This document shows, one piece after another, positions 1-12,243 of a stretch of DNA of 64,000 nucleotides (positions are counted from its first letter, which is position 1; every line of letters starts with the position of its first letter). A program made the translations under genes and the position numbers. The DNA lies in the NCBI GenBank assembly GCA_020726505.1, contig JAHLEZ010000005.1, positions 930,001-994,000 on the forward strand. The letters run 5' to 3'. This DNA comes from Leptodontidium sp. MPI-SDFR-AT-0119 (lineage: Eukaryota > Ascomycota > Leotiomycetes > Helotiales > Leptodontidiaceae). A model generated the notes under the pieces. It did no database searches and had not been told where the DNA came from. It saw nothing but the letters and a program-made list of their open reading frames with translations.

Positions 1-373
1 TATTACTTGGTACAATCGTTGACGGTCTTGACTGACAAATGCGTCATGTTACCTGATGAGGCACGCCGGTCCCTTGTGCTGGGCTGTCTCTGACTTTTAA
101 AGCTGTACATTTTATGAGGGCTAGAATAGACTCATCGAACAATTGTCGCAACCATCCCGATGAACGGTGAATATTATCTTGTTAATTTCTGAAGTGCCTT
201 CGAATTCAATATCGCGAAGTGATTGGTTGTCTTTTCTGGTTAGATGTGAGCTTGATACTGTAGCCTCACCATGATAACCACACGCGACGCGGATCCCCTC
301 CAAGTACTTATTTGAACAGCAAAGCAGCGGCTAACCCTTCGAGCTTGATATTAATCATCTAATCCCTATTATA

Positions 374-1983
374 ATGGATGTATTCTACGCCTACTTTGCC
401 CCTCGAAACAAGCCGAAGAAGCGATATGGGTATGGCTGTCTACCCTGGGCTCCTTCGTTCAATGTGAGAAGTTAATTCCAGTACTTGCACTTGCAAAGCT
501 TTCGTTGACTACCAAAAGTTGGCCAAATATTTGGCAATATCTGAAAAAGATATACCAGACTCCGGCAAATTTGATGGATTTTTAGGGAATTTCCATCAAT
601 TCGATTACATGAATTATCAGGACACCGCCATTCAGGTTGCTGCCATTCCCCCCTATTCCGATCGACGAGTCTCCCTTCCTGACAAGAAGACTACGGACAA
701 CACCAGAAATACCAACGCAATCTCTTCCTTCAGCAACGTGTTCCTCTTCCTGGACCGAAACGATGTTAGCCTCCACGATGGTGGGCGCAACGGCGAATTG
801 GCGCCAGTTCGCGGAACTTTGGGGGACTTTCCATTTTCCGGTGGCATCGATAATATAGACGACTTCGGCGGTTCTTACGATACTGAAAGATGTCTCCTAC
901 ATCCAAGCAATGAGAATTTATACAACACTAGTGGCTATATATCTCAGACCGGCTAGGAGTGTTCGAGAACTGGCTTTAATAATAATAGTGATGCCTTCGG
1001 GGGAGATGAAAACCTTGTTCACGGCAGTAAGAGGCCCAATGGCGAGACAATGAACAGTGGATCGCCGAACCCTAGAAAACCCAGGCATGGATGCTAGAAG
1101 TGGTCGAATCTGGTCGGATGGGACAACGACAAGATCTCATCAGGTCTTCCACTCCTACCTTGGAGCCATTGATGGCCTCTGCCCCACCTCGCACGCGACC
1201 GTCATCTGAGAAATCTCGCCCTATCATCACATCAGAAGTCTCTCCGCCGTCCAATGGACGGAACAACGAAAAGAAAAGAAGATATAGGGGCCCAGGAAAA
1301 GCTAAAAAATGATAGCCAGCGATGCTCGAACCAAACGAAGACACAACGAAGCGATAGAAGGCTGCCGATAGAGCGCCTGCGAAAAAGATGACGAAGCGTC
1401 AAGAGAGAGATGCAAGGGCTGCTGCGAGAAGAGCTGAAAGGCACAGAATTTCCACTGAAGCCTACCGAAATTCAATTATTGGTCAAAAAATTGACAACTA
1501 AAAGGGCAATGAGAAATACCAGCTTCCCAAAGTTTTGGGTCACCCACAGAACACAGTTTCACCCCAACTAAACCATCAAGCCCAAATTGGCATTGAACAG
1601 GAACCGGAGTACCGATACGCTGGCTCCCTAGCTCGAGCTGCAGACAACTATGACATCAAGTCGAGAACATGACCGAAGATCAATACTTCGCAAGACACCC
1701 CATCAGTCCCCGAAATGCATATGCCGAGGTCCAGTGTTCCGGTTCGACGTCTTGCTCTTCTAACTACCTACAAGAACACCCAACCAGCAATCTCGAGAGT
1801 AATTCTCCAATAATGCTACAGTCTCAATCTGATCTCAGCTACCAAGGGAACTCTCATCTTGCATTCTCGGGTAATCTGGACATGACCTTTGATCAGGGAA
1901 CTGAAATCCAGGGGTTTGCTGATCCTCTCCCTCCCGGTCCTCCGGACTTACTGTTCTTTAGATTGAGTGACGACGAACTCTGA
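374..1983 (+). pseudogene. Decayed orphan gene, possibly once a basic-region protein
   Basis: Not recognised. The start ATG at 374 opens a 30-codon exon (374-463); a plausible 55-nt GT-AG intron (464-518) leads in phase to a second exon (519-956), giving 175 residues. Beyond that stop, pieces of open frame continue in shifting frames: 1091-1312 (Ser/Pro/Lys-rich), an Arg/Ala-rich basic stretch around 1390-1490 that looks like a bZIP or coiled-coil basic region, and 1669-1983, which ends in an acidic DDEL tail. The pieces are separated by stops, so I read one larger gene that has lost its frame. An alternative is a short intact 175-aa gene (374-956) followed by unrelated noise. The protein-like composition of the downstream pieces favours decay. 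Confidence 0.3.
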
Positions 1984-3350
1984 CACTTTGTTTTCGGTTC
2001 CTGCAAACACCCCCCGAAGAGCTTGGTGAAATCCAATTCTAAGCTGGTTGTCACTGCTACCATCTTCTCATTCTCAGTTGGCCGATTAATGGGAGATTGG
2101 ATTATTGCGGCACGGGAGGAGCGAGGTACGCATGGGGGTGGCCGAGTCCTTTTCAAATGGATTAGTGAAGGTTTTGGCGTTTTTGTTGATGGCACATTTT
2201 GCTCTTGGCACCCCGGGAGTAGCTTGCTACCTGGTGCTTGGATAAATTGATGAGAAAAGGCAGTAAGCCTCCTAGAGTTCCTTCGATCCCAGTGCTTACT
2301 TGATTTGGCAGCCAAAGTCAGGCAATTGGGGTCAGATCTCACGCGATAAATGCAACAATGAAAATGAAAAACAAACGATCCTGTTTAAATGCTGTGAGGT
2401 GACTTGTGTCAATCGTCCTTGGCCTCTTCCGCTAATATTATCTTTCTTGTTTATCTTTTTATCCCAACCAAGGTAGATTTCCTTGTTTCTTATTCTTGTT
2501 GTTCTGTGCTCTCATGACCTTCTGAAAGAATCTGCGGGTCATCATAGCATGATAGATTCATCACTTCTACGCACTCAAATCAGATTCACACACCAAACCA
2601 CTGATAAAATCAAAGTACCTTAAGATTCTGATAACCTGATAAGTAACAGACGTTTGAATCACCCAGACTATCTTTTGCTGGCAGCGGTGGAAACCAGCCA
2701 GAATAAACTAACGGGATTCCTAGCCTATCATCGCCGGCAGCCGAAGAGTAGGTTAAAAATAATGCAGCTACTGTTTCTCACACTTGAATCTTGAGTAACT
2801 CTTATCAAGTCCCCAATAATTCTGTGGGGTCTGGCGTGCAGTACCTTCCCGTGACCTGTGGAAGAGTGCAGGTCTCCAAGGAATTATACTCTTTGTAATA
2901 TCCATCGGCATTTATCATTTATAGCTCCCTTTACCCAGTGTTAGAAAACAAAACTTAAATGAAAATATCGCTGTTGTCAGGAATCAATCATAAGCCAGCA
3001 GTGACTAGGTAAATTCAAGTTGGTGGTGTATGTAACATCACGTGATGTTTACTTACGTTGGGACAGAAGCGAAATAAGTCCAATACTTGATCACCCCCCT
3101 AACTGGCGCTACCTACATTGGGCTAGCGTCACCAGAAAATCACCGGTCTATCAGAACAGATACCGCCCACCTTGTCTTCGATTCTCCCCACCAGAATTTT
3201 GCAGCGCGACTTGGATAATTCCAATTTCTTGGTTTGATACTTGCATCACGATCGATCCATACACTCGCACGAGCAAAGGAATTCGCAGAAACGCGCCATT
3301 CAAATGATTACTCTTTACTTCCGAATATCGTGCATCAACATAACTTCAAC
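1984..3350. other. Intergenic, nothing recognised
   Basis: Short open frames on both strands look like chance. The last ~350 bases are the likely promoter and 5' leader of the gene starting at 3351. No TATA box is obvious. Confidence 0.5.
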
Positions 3351-5977
3351 ATGAATTACGGCGCAAGGCTCGCTGCCGCGATGGATACTTCTGTTCGGCA
3401 GATGCTCAATGCGCTCAGTCCCCTCCCGGTAAGCCTCTCGTAACACATGGAATATACCTCTATTGGTGTCTCCAGTCCCATCCCATTCGATTATTCTCTT
3501 CGACGACGTCGAGTGCTGACCCGCTCCAGACCAAAGATTTTGATATCCACCCTGCGATTACGCTTTATGACGAGACAAAGTCCAAGAAGCGTCCTTCAAC
3601 CTGGCCTGAATATGATGACCTTCTGGAGGAAATCCTCGCTTCTGGCAAGGAGACGGAGAGGAACCGGGGTATTTCTGGGAATGTCCCGGAAGTAGGAGTT
3701 AAACTCGCAACAGCCACAAATCCAACCTTCCCATCTGAATCACTAGTTGGTCCGGCAGAAGACTTCGAGTTTGCCGATGGCAACCAGTCAATCCTCAATA
3801 ATCTTAGTTCTCCAGCACGCGCCAGAGCGCAAAGCATGCCCTCCGCCCCCGAATGCTTCGAAACGCAAGAGACTTTGCCTAATAATGCTCACTCGTTCTC
3901 CTCCACTACATCTGCGGCATCCAGAGATTCCCTCCCTTGTGACACGGTATCATGCTCCGAAGCCACCCTGATCCCAACGACCACAACAACCAAGAAACGC
4001 AAGCATGACTGCGAATATGAGGGTGCCCTGAAGAAGAAGCAGCGTACTGATCTAAGATCTCTGACAGTCGAGAAGCCAATACTTCCTCATCCCTCCTCCA
4101 AGCTAAGCAAAACCACAGACTTGAAGCGAAAACTCGAGGACTACGACAATCCTAGTAGGCCAACCAAAAAGCAACGCAAAAATTTAGACTTTTCCAACAC
4201 CGAGAAGCCATTCAACCATCCGTCCTCTTCGGACACAAAGAAAGACATAAACTTGCAGCGGAAGTTCGAGGATGGCGATGCTAAGGGCGCGGGAACCAAG
4301 GTGCATGCGGAAGGTCCAGAACCATTCCCAATCGAGAAGCCACTGTCCCTTCCAGTCTCTCCACAGCCGGCAACAATCACTCCTCTGAAGCAGAAGCTGA
4401 ACGAGCTTACCATTGAACATGAGAGCCGCAAGAAGCAATGTACTTCATTCCCCAATGATCCAGTGCAGTCAAGCACCATCGATGGTTCCGGTCTCGTCAC
4501 TGCCACACCGGAAGCCAAACCTTCACAACAATCGTCCGAGCTAACTCTACCAAATATCTCAACTGCTGCTAGCAGCGCTGGTGAATCCCCAGACCACACA
4601 GTTGCCAATGGCCCTATCTCGGTTGCAAATCAGTCACCTATTGCCGAACCATACACTTTAAATGTCCTGGACGAACAATTCATAACCAATGTGACTCCTC
4701 TGGGCCCTCTCTTTGAGACTTCAAGCTCGCTAGCTTCTCTCTCGACTCACATTACGCAGGCAACCAACTACTCGCCACGCCCCAACACTTTGGACCCGAA
4801 CTTAAAAACCAACACACCCTCTACACCCGTCAATCAGCAGACAGATGCTGTTACAAATATTCCAGGTCTTGGTCGTCTATGTGAGGTACAAGATCGGGGC
4901 ACGCTTTTGAGTCTCTTGGACATTGGGTTATGTCCGGAGTTCCATGTCGCAGAGGAGCCGGCCTTCTCCTATCCAAGCCCCCAAGCAAACTCCAGTATCT
5001 CCGAGTCTTCAAACGACTGGCAATCTTTAAGCTGGTGTGACTTCTCGACTTCTTCAACAGTTGCCAAATCTCCAATATTCTACCCTCGGCCGAGTTTCAT
5101 GAACAATTGGTTCGATTTTAGATCAAGCGCGAACCCTCTCCAACCTACCACCCAATCGTACGAATATCCCATCTCAAATCCATTAGTATACGGAACCTCC
5201 CACAACCTAGTACACCAAGAACTAGAGCCAATAGGCCACACCGATCAGGCAAGCGGCTTCCTAGCACCGTCTCAAAACCAGGATTCTGAACCCTTCGGCA
5301 CGGAGTACCACCGCCCTGCTATTCCTTCTTTGATCCCCGATGTCCTCTCAGTAATTGATCCTCAACTGCTTGCCTTCGACGACTCCATTGGTAGTCCGTT
5401 CAGCAATCCTTCGCTCTCCAGCGCTCCACTACTCAACGAACACCCCCTCTTCTCATCCCCTCAGTCACCCACCAGACCAAATACCCAGTCAATTGAGCAT
5501 CAAAACGCACCACCAGATCTCCCACAATTCTCTCGAATGTTTAGCCCACAATCAGCTATTATTTCTGAGAAGTCACCGCTGCCATACCTGCTTCAGAGGC
5601 AAGTATCCCCACTACCTCCACTTAGCTCTCGTACGCCCCAGTCACCCAGAGACGACTCCTATGACGACGACGACTTTCGCATCTCGAGTGCTGAACCTAC
5701 CGCTAGGGAGCTAAAATTGAGAGCTGGTAATGTGTTGGGGCAATACCGGATCCGCATTAAGAAACGTCTGCCTCCTCCCTCGAAATTGAGAAACTGGGTG
5801 ACGTTCATCACCGATGCGGAGAAGCAGTTCATGGCGGAGCTTGAGCTTGAGCTTGAGCAGGAACTGGAGAGAAAAAGCGACGATGAATCGCCTGTCAAGA
5901 TTAGTCGCAAGAGACGTTTAAGTGATGCTGGTGATGATGATGGCGAGCGCTCTGCAAAGAGAAGCAGACGATGCTAA
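3351..5977 (+). CDS. Large disordered nuclear protein with ~44-residue tandem repeats
   Basis: Family not recognised. Exons 3351-3428 and 3530-5977; the 101-nt intron has GT-AG ends, a GCTGAC branch-like site and exact phase, giving 841 aa. The ATG at 3351 is preferred because it adds 128 in-frame residues before the first internal Met at 3836. Residues ~181-336 hold four imperfect copies of a ~44-residue unit: a KRK/QRK start, a KKQR basic patch and an EKP-x-x-x-x-P-S-S segment. The basic patches look like nuclear localisation signals. The rest is rich in Ser, Pro, Asn and Gln. Near the C-terminus there is a charged block with an ELELELEQELE run and a bipartite basic tail ending RSAKRSRRC. 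I infer a nuclear, largely unstructured protein of unknown job. Confidence 0.75.
3992..4459 (+). repeat. Four coding tandem repeats (~132 bp unit)
   Basis: Within the 841-aa protein, copies begin near 3992, 4121, 4253 and 4385. Each starts with a Lys/Arg cluster followed by Glu/Asp. Copies 1-3 then share EKP plus a Pro/Ser patch, and copies 1, 2 and 4 share a K-K-Q patch. Copy 4 is shorter. The repeat is clear in protein and still partly visible in DNA, for example the gagaagcca blocks. Confidence 0.6.
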
Positions 5978-8580
5978 AGGAGGTGAGAGGAAGTCGCGAT
6001 GGTGTCCATTTATGTTGATGGCCTTTTCATGTTAAACTGTATTGCTTGCTTGTAGAGATCTTTTTTTTTTGTCGTTGGCGTTGGGGTGAAAAGGCTGTAC
6101 CGTGGGCTATGTGTCCTCTATTATTGAATGTCATAGGGAGTCTCTGAGACATTGGGGTGGGTGGAGCCTTCTTGCTTTGGGATCGTTTCCTGGGTGCGGG
6201 ATCATTCCAAGATATTCTCTTGTGCCGGCATCATTTTCTCGTTGTTCTTTCTTCTCTCTCTCTCGTAGGATGGGTCTCTAGATAAGATATCAAGCAAATG
6301 AATTTTATCTGCCCATGAAAATTTGGCAACAAGTAAGTGGTCGTGAAGCATGTTGGAATGGACGTCTCAAAAGATGAAGATGAGCTCTTGAGCATGAATG
6401 TCTCATGGTATGAAAGCTCTCTGCAATAGTTGTAAGTCCCTCAAATGAATCGTCTTGTGCAGAATTGCCTCTAGCTTTGATGGTTTATGCAAGAATGAAT
6501 TGTGAGTGTTTGGTGTCAGTGCGTGCCCATTCTGTCGGTACTGGCGAATTGGAGGAACGAGTGGCAGGCACGTAAACGAGTATCTTCATGCCTAGTTAGT
6601 ATTTTGGCAGGTTGATCATATAAGTTTCTTCATCTGAGACTGTCTGGTCTAATAATTATTCACATTAGTAACTATCACATCTTTAAATGATTGGACAACA
6701 TCTCATCCCTGCAGATGTCTTTGATATGCACCCCTTGAATGAACAACCGCACAACGCAGGCCGTAAGAATACCGCTATCATTGTTGTTTCTATACCTTAT
6801 AGCAAGTCTCAAGATATCGACACTATCCCTAAACACTGACTTCTATTCGCATCCGACATCCTACGTTTGGCGGTTAGACAATCAGGTGTTCACCTCTATC
6901 CATCCAAAATTAACATTGACTGTCACATATCCTAATGCTGATTTCAAACATCATACCCCGACTTGAAAAACTTTTAAGCTTTGACGGTTTGTAATTCAAA
7001 TTCAAGAACCTTGCTGCAGCCAACGTCTTTCAACTCTATACACAGACTCAGAGCCCCAACACCTAATTCTCTTCTTCGATTCATGATTATAGAGAAATCC
7101 TTAGCATCCGTTGATGAGAGCTAGGTTTTTTGGATCCATAAAGGAAGCAGAGGCACTGCATACTTCTTCTGCCAAGAGTAACATAGGCTGCGTGCAGTCA
7201 ATGCTAACTAGGATTGAAGAAAGCAAGGGACAAAGAGTTTCCATCATACTCAGCGGCAGCAAACCCCCAGTGATTGAAACTGGAAAATTAAGAAATTCTC
7301 ATATGGAAACCATCTCGGGTATAATTTGTCCAAAGTATGGCACTGTCCTTGCAGAGGCGGAAAGCCCGTAGCCATCTCCCAAAGCAATGTTGCGACTCAC
7401 TGTAACATACCCTGACTGACTTTCTTATCATCCAGATGCTTGTACACACCTATTCAATAGACTTATTCATCAAAGCCCATTGTGGAGTCTGCATATTTGA
7501 GTTTCTGAGCTACTCAGATAGCATTACGCACAAGGGGAACCGAGCAACAAGAGCTCCTGGTCAACATATCTCAGTATCCTCGAATGCGACTCTCCGAGAC
7601 ACCACTACCTATCGCTTCACGGACTGAGAAACCTTTGATACCTTGATAGCGTATTCCCGCCGGTCAGTCACATTGATTAATGCAAGACCTTGACATGATG
7701 TGAGGCAAGTGGTAAAGGGGCTGTTTATTGAAATCAGGTCACATCGGGTCTCAAGTCACAACGCACTCCCCTGGTCCGCTGGAAATCCCATAATCTTTAG
7801 AACGAAGCTTGAATCCAGACTAAAATGTTCGGTTTTATTTACAAAGTTGCTCTTTAGAGGTGTGTATGGATCGTATACCAAGTTTTGATAGTAGAATTAC
7901 CTGCCGATGATCTGGGGGCTGGGAGCTGAGGCCCAGCAGAGCCCAACGTTCAAACTAATTTACATGTTTACCACTGTTGTACGTATACCCCGATAGTAAC
8001 CTATTTATAACTTCCTAATACTTTCCACTGGTAATTTTATTCGTGGATTGATGTGGTTGCCGTAGTGACATGTCAAAATCACCCGGATGTTGAGAGACCT
8101 TGGAACCATTCATTTCCTCGACTTTGGAGCTACTTTTCGCCCACTCATCACCCACATCCGTTAACCATGCTCTTGGCGTTGCTTTTATCGACAGTGATAT
8201 CCGATAAATATAACCCAACACTATTCTATCATCGTACTCGACACTTCTCTTCCAACTACTCCAGGAAAACGACCTTCCCTGGCTCTTATTCACACGTTTC
8301 CTGCTTCCATAAAGGGCCGCTCTCTTCCAACATTCTGAACATTCCCACGAAAGAGAATGCGAGTAGTAACCTTTGTTCTTCCTCGATTCCGATACTTCTA
8401 AAGCATATATATGAGGTCGCGCGCGGAGAACGAAATAGGCTCATTTCGACCCCGGCCATCGCACACAAGAAGCAAACCTAACCTACCTAACATCGTCTCC
8501 TCAACCTCCCCAGACCATTATATTTGCTTTAAGCTACACCAATACAAGCCTTAGCGGTAACTAAAGAGAGATATACCACG
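5978..8580. other. Intergenic, no supported gene
   Basis: It holds the 3' flank of the previous gene (with a T-rich tract near 6061) and, from about 8050, the promoter of the next; tatatat at 8405-8411 may serve as its TATA element. Short open frames at 6739-6966, 7111-7371 and 7436-7627 have no convincing composition or splicing partners. Confidence 0.5.
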
Positions 8581-9215
8581 ATGCCTCGCTTTCCAAACCA
8601 CCGGGGCGAGTTCACAGAGATCGAGAACCAGGTTTGGGCCGATATGATCAACAGCATTCCATCACTCAGAGACGACGAGATTAAGGCCAAAGCATTGGGG
8701 ATTGTTAGAGTAATTTCCCCTTTCTTCTATGAAATCAACATGCTAATGCTTGAGTAGCAACTAGACTTCGCGTCTTCAAGTGCGCCTGCTTCGAATGCTC
8801 CAACCCCTACTAACCTCGCGGATGGCTCCGACCATCATGCGCGTGCCCCCAATCTACAAGCATCCGCAAGCCCTAGTGATAACGTCCGCAGCCGTCATCA
8901 AGTAGATCATTCCGTGGACAATCTATATCGCAAGAGTCTCAACAGAGGCAATGGTACACTAAAGGCATTTCCGCCAATCCAAGCTTTCTCATACACCCAG
9001 GACAAGTCGAAGTCTCAAGCAAGAATAAGACAATCCATAACTCTTTCGGGTCGTTCATCCCAGCAAGTCCTATCAACCAATCAGTCAATTTGCCATCCGC
9101 CCCTGGTTCAGCTGGGGCAACCTCCTTGATGCCATTTGGCGACCCTTCACTGCTGTCCTTTGACCAGTTCGCTACCAAATGGGACTGCATCAAGCTCGGA
9201 GAGGCATGCGCTTGA
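8581..9215 (+). CDS. Orphan protein, 180 aa, three exons
   Basis: Not recognised. Exons 8581-8709, 8758-8901 and 8946-9215. Intron 1 (48 nt) has a TGCTAATG branch site. Intron 2 (44 nt) ends CAACAG and is needed to move from the frame of the second exon to that of the third; all phases fit. The N-terminus is charged (IENQVWADMINSIPSLRDDE), the middle is Ser/Asn-rich and disordered, and the end is more ordered (SFDQFATKWDCIKLGE). It stops at TGA 9213-9215, but the same frame stays open for about 40 further codons with helix-like composition. So either the stop is recent, or an intron such as 9167-9223 removes it. Confidence 0.5.
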
Positions 9216-9619
9216 GAAATGAGGCTGCTGTCCAAGTCAGAGATCCAAAACAAGTTCGAGATCCTCAAAGTTCAAGAACTGGAAGAAACAATTCTGGACA
9301 CCAGAAAGGGGGGGCAAGTTGTGTTCGCAAGACCTACAAGGTAAAGTCCGCCTATCGTCATGCCCCTTTGTCTTGGGGAGCCATGAGCCTCATCCAACAA
9401 AGCGAGGTAGCTGGCAAGAAGATCTATCGGTCACCCTACAATCCACCTCCTGTATCCGATCGGATTTATGGATATTCAGCCGTGCCAGGTTTTGACCATG
9501 GCGTGGTCGGTGCCATCATGAAGAACCAGACTCCTGATGTGCAGCGCATATCTGTTGCTAGGCCCCGAGCCTCTCACAAAGTTCTACAACAACAATGCGG
9601 TTTGGGAAAGATGGACTGA
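9216..9619 (+). other. Possible 3' exons of the 8581 gene
   Basis: After the TGA at 9213 the same frame continues with a charged, coiled-coil-like stretch (IQNKFEILKVQELEETIL) to a possible GTAAAG donor near 9339. A frame further on is protein-like (KKIYRSPYNPPPVSDRIYGY) and ends at 9619. A phase-correct join exists with acceptor ACAAAG near 9401, but its branch site is poor. I keep this apart from the main call. Confidence 0.3.
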
Positions 9620-10097
9620 GCAAGAAGACTGATGATACGATAAGACCTGAGATTTCCTAAGATCTTTCAGCGAAACAATGTCAGCAAGGAACAAGTCATT
9701 GCTAGGCTGGGGCACAAAACTGGTGATAGAAAAGTCTTGGGGGCACGACGACAAATAAGCTTGGATAAGAAACAGCCAACTGCGTAGTATACTGGGATAA
9801 CTGGGCTTGAGTTTTCGGGCAGATGGATATGAATAATTCTGAAGACTTGGATAGTTAGATAGTTTTGGGCTACCACAGCGGGGTGCGCAATTTGTGGCTT
9901 CCGGGGACTTGGCCGGATTCATTTTAGAACTTCCCTCTCGAACAAGCAACTTCCGATTTGATTTGCGATATTCCGTGATACGCATTCTATTCTCCATTAC
10001 TCTCCGTTTACTGCTCTTTCTTCATCGCGACTTGTAAGAAACGAACAGCGCGCGCTTTGAGTACGCTCGATACCATCATACCAAGACCTAATGCACA

Positions 10098-10966
10098 ATG
10101 TCCAGCTCTGAGCACCATTCTGACTGCAACGGGCCAAGAGGGTACTCTCAGCCACAGGATTCCGGACAGGTAATGGTAGACCGCTTCTATGCCAATCAAC
10201 GGCGCAACAAGCTGAATGCACTTCGGTCGAAATACCCGGATGCGCAAGCCGATACCCATAATATCAGATGCGCTATTGATCCAGCGTCAGCTGTAGTCCT
10301 CGCTCTTCCTAGCTTGCTTACGATTGATGTCTTCATAACTCTCACACTATTTCGAAACTGAAAGGCTTCAGCGTCGCAACGCCGAATCTACAAAGACACC
10401 AGTGGAGGGTGATCGGTGAGAGAACGAAGGTTGGGTCTGATCCTTCTGTGTAAGTATCAACGTTTCGTGATCATTTTACATAGCTAATAGACAATCGGGA
10501 TAGATCAAACAACAGCATAGGAGGACATGTGGAGGAGGATTATGACAACCGGCATAGCGACAACCCCAATAACCTCAAATACATAATCCCAACAACCTTT
10601 AGCCATAGCAAGGTATGCGGCGGGCTGCGCGCTGATGTCGTAGGCTTCATTCAAAGCTTTGAGAACACCCATACGGTTCCAGAATGCTCTCCACCCAGAT
10701 ACCCACCAAGTCACTCGATGCCCCCTCCACCACTTCCCCTCCCATATTTCCAACATCAAACAAACGACGAATCAGTTGCCATTAAGCCGCACTGCCTACA
10801 ATCAATAAACCGGAATCTATATGGACATAATGGAGGAATCAACTCGACACTGCCAAGCAGGGTTTCCACCCAAAATTCAGGCTATCAAACCAACACCGCG
10901 GTAGGGGCAAATGCATGTGCAGTGATCGAATATGCAAATCTAAAGGGAACGGGCACTTCTGCTTGA
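10098..10966 (+). CDS. Orphan protein, 233 aa, three exons
   Basis: Not recognised. Exons 10098-10292, 10372-10415 and 10504-10966. The first intron (donor GTAGTC, acceptor GCTTCAG) and the second (donor GTGAGA, branch GCTAATAG, acceptor GGGATAG) fit in phase and avoid stops seen with other acceptors. The N-terminus is Ser/Gln-rich with a basic QRRNKLNALRSKYPDAQ segment. The remainder is Asn/Pro/Ser-rich with a proline run (MPPPPLPLPYF) and no cysteine clusters or membrane segments. A further intron starting at GTATGC near 10615 cannot be excluded and would change the C-terminus. Confidence 0.5.
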
Positions 10967-12243
10967 ATCTTGTCCTGATTGAAAGGTGATGAAAGTTTGG
11001 TTTGCTTCAAACACAAGGTTCTTGCCTCGTTGAGCAGTAGCTTATGTTACAAATCTTCCATTTCAAGATCAAAGCTCCCAATCCTTTCCAATCGCTTATA
11101 ATCGTCCTAACAATAATCTTCCGAAACTTAGGAAACATAAATTTCATACCAGGTGGCATTACACCAGCGTAAGATACAGCGTGCTCACTGCTTGTCAAGC
11201 GCACAACTCTTCTACACTGCATGTATAGATAGAATATTATATAAGTTGATGGACGTCATTTTGGATCCAAATGCGCCTTTGGGAGAGTTAACGAGGAAGA
11301 TTGCCCAGGGGGTTGATGGTCCAGCCTGCAGGGGTGCGAGAGGAGGCGCAAAGTATTTGCATAATCAGGGGTGGAAACCTAGAATAATTTTAGGGCTAGA
11401 AAATTCCATATTGGACCCTCTCAGCACATAGCAATTTTGTTTTTCTTGTCGTTGCACGAAATCTAGAGCAGTCGACGAGCAGTCGATGATGGTTTTGGCA
11501 CTTCCCTTGGCATTCGGAAATACCACCCAACCGAATGTGGAGTAATTAGCGAAAGTCAACATTCATCTTCCAAGACCGCCTCCAAATTTTGTGGAACTCG
11601 ATATCCACCAAACGCTGTGGTAATCCCGACCTTTTTCAAAATCTTATAACTAGGTATGGATGGATGGTTCTAGTTTCAGTTTTCCCCCTCGGAGTTCTCT
11701 TTTCTTGGAACCGCCATAAATTATTTTAATCCCCCCACTTCACAACTCTACCCATGGAAATGTTACAAGAATCGTTGATAGCTTTGAGAAAAGATTTTAT
11801 GTCAATCCAAGCATTTGAACCTATGAATTTGCCGTTTCCGTGACCCATAATCTACTTGGCTCGTCAGGCTGCACCTGTCAAGATTTTCGTCTTCGATGCG
11901 CTTCTTCCTATGGCTTAAAGGATAAAGTTTATTGCCATGTTTATTAAGTAAGGACCTTCTCCACGCCACCTACGTATCCATGTAATACATTCACCGAAGT
12001 TTCGGCATTGTTTGTCTTTCAAGCGGGCTTTCGCATCTCTCCCCATTAACCTGACTAGGCTCAAAGAGGAAATGTTTGTCGCAAGCTCTAGTCCCTTCTT
12101 CAAGCAGGCATCGCTTCTGCAAAACATCTGGACAATGCCTTCATCAAACATCAAATGCAGCCCAAACGAGTCACAAAAAATATCTTTCATTCCGAAAGCA
12201 CTCTTCCTCCTGCAACTTTACATCACACACCCGATACCCCAAA
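10967..12243. other. Intergenic, nothing recognised
   Basis: Only chance-like short open frames. The last ~200 bases are the leader of the gene at 12244. An in-frame upstream ATG at 12076 exists, but the Cys cluster and composition suit the start at 12244. Confidence 0.45.

Noticed and set aside
4141..4608. 155-codon minus-strand frame inside the 841-aa gene
   Set aside because: Antisense shadow of a well-supported, repeat-bearing coding sequence.
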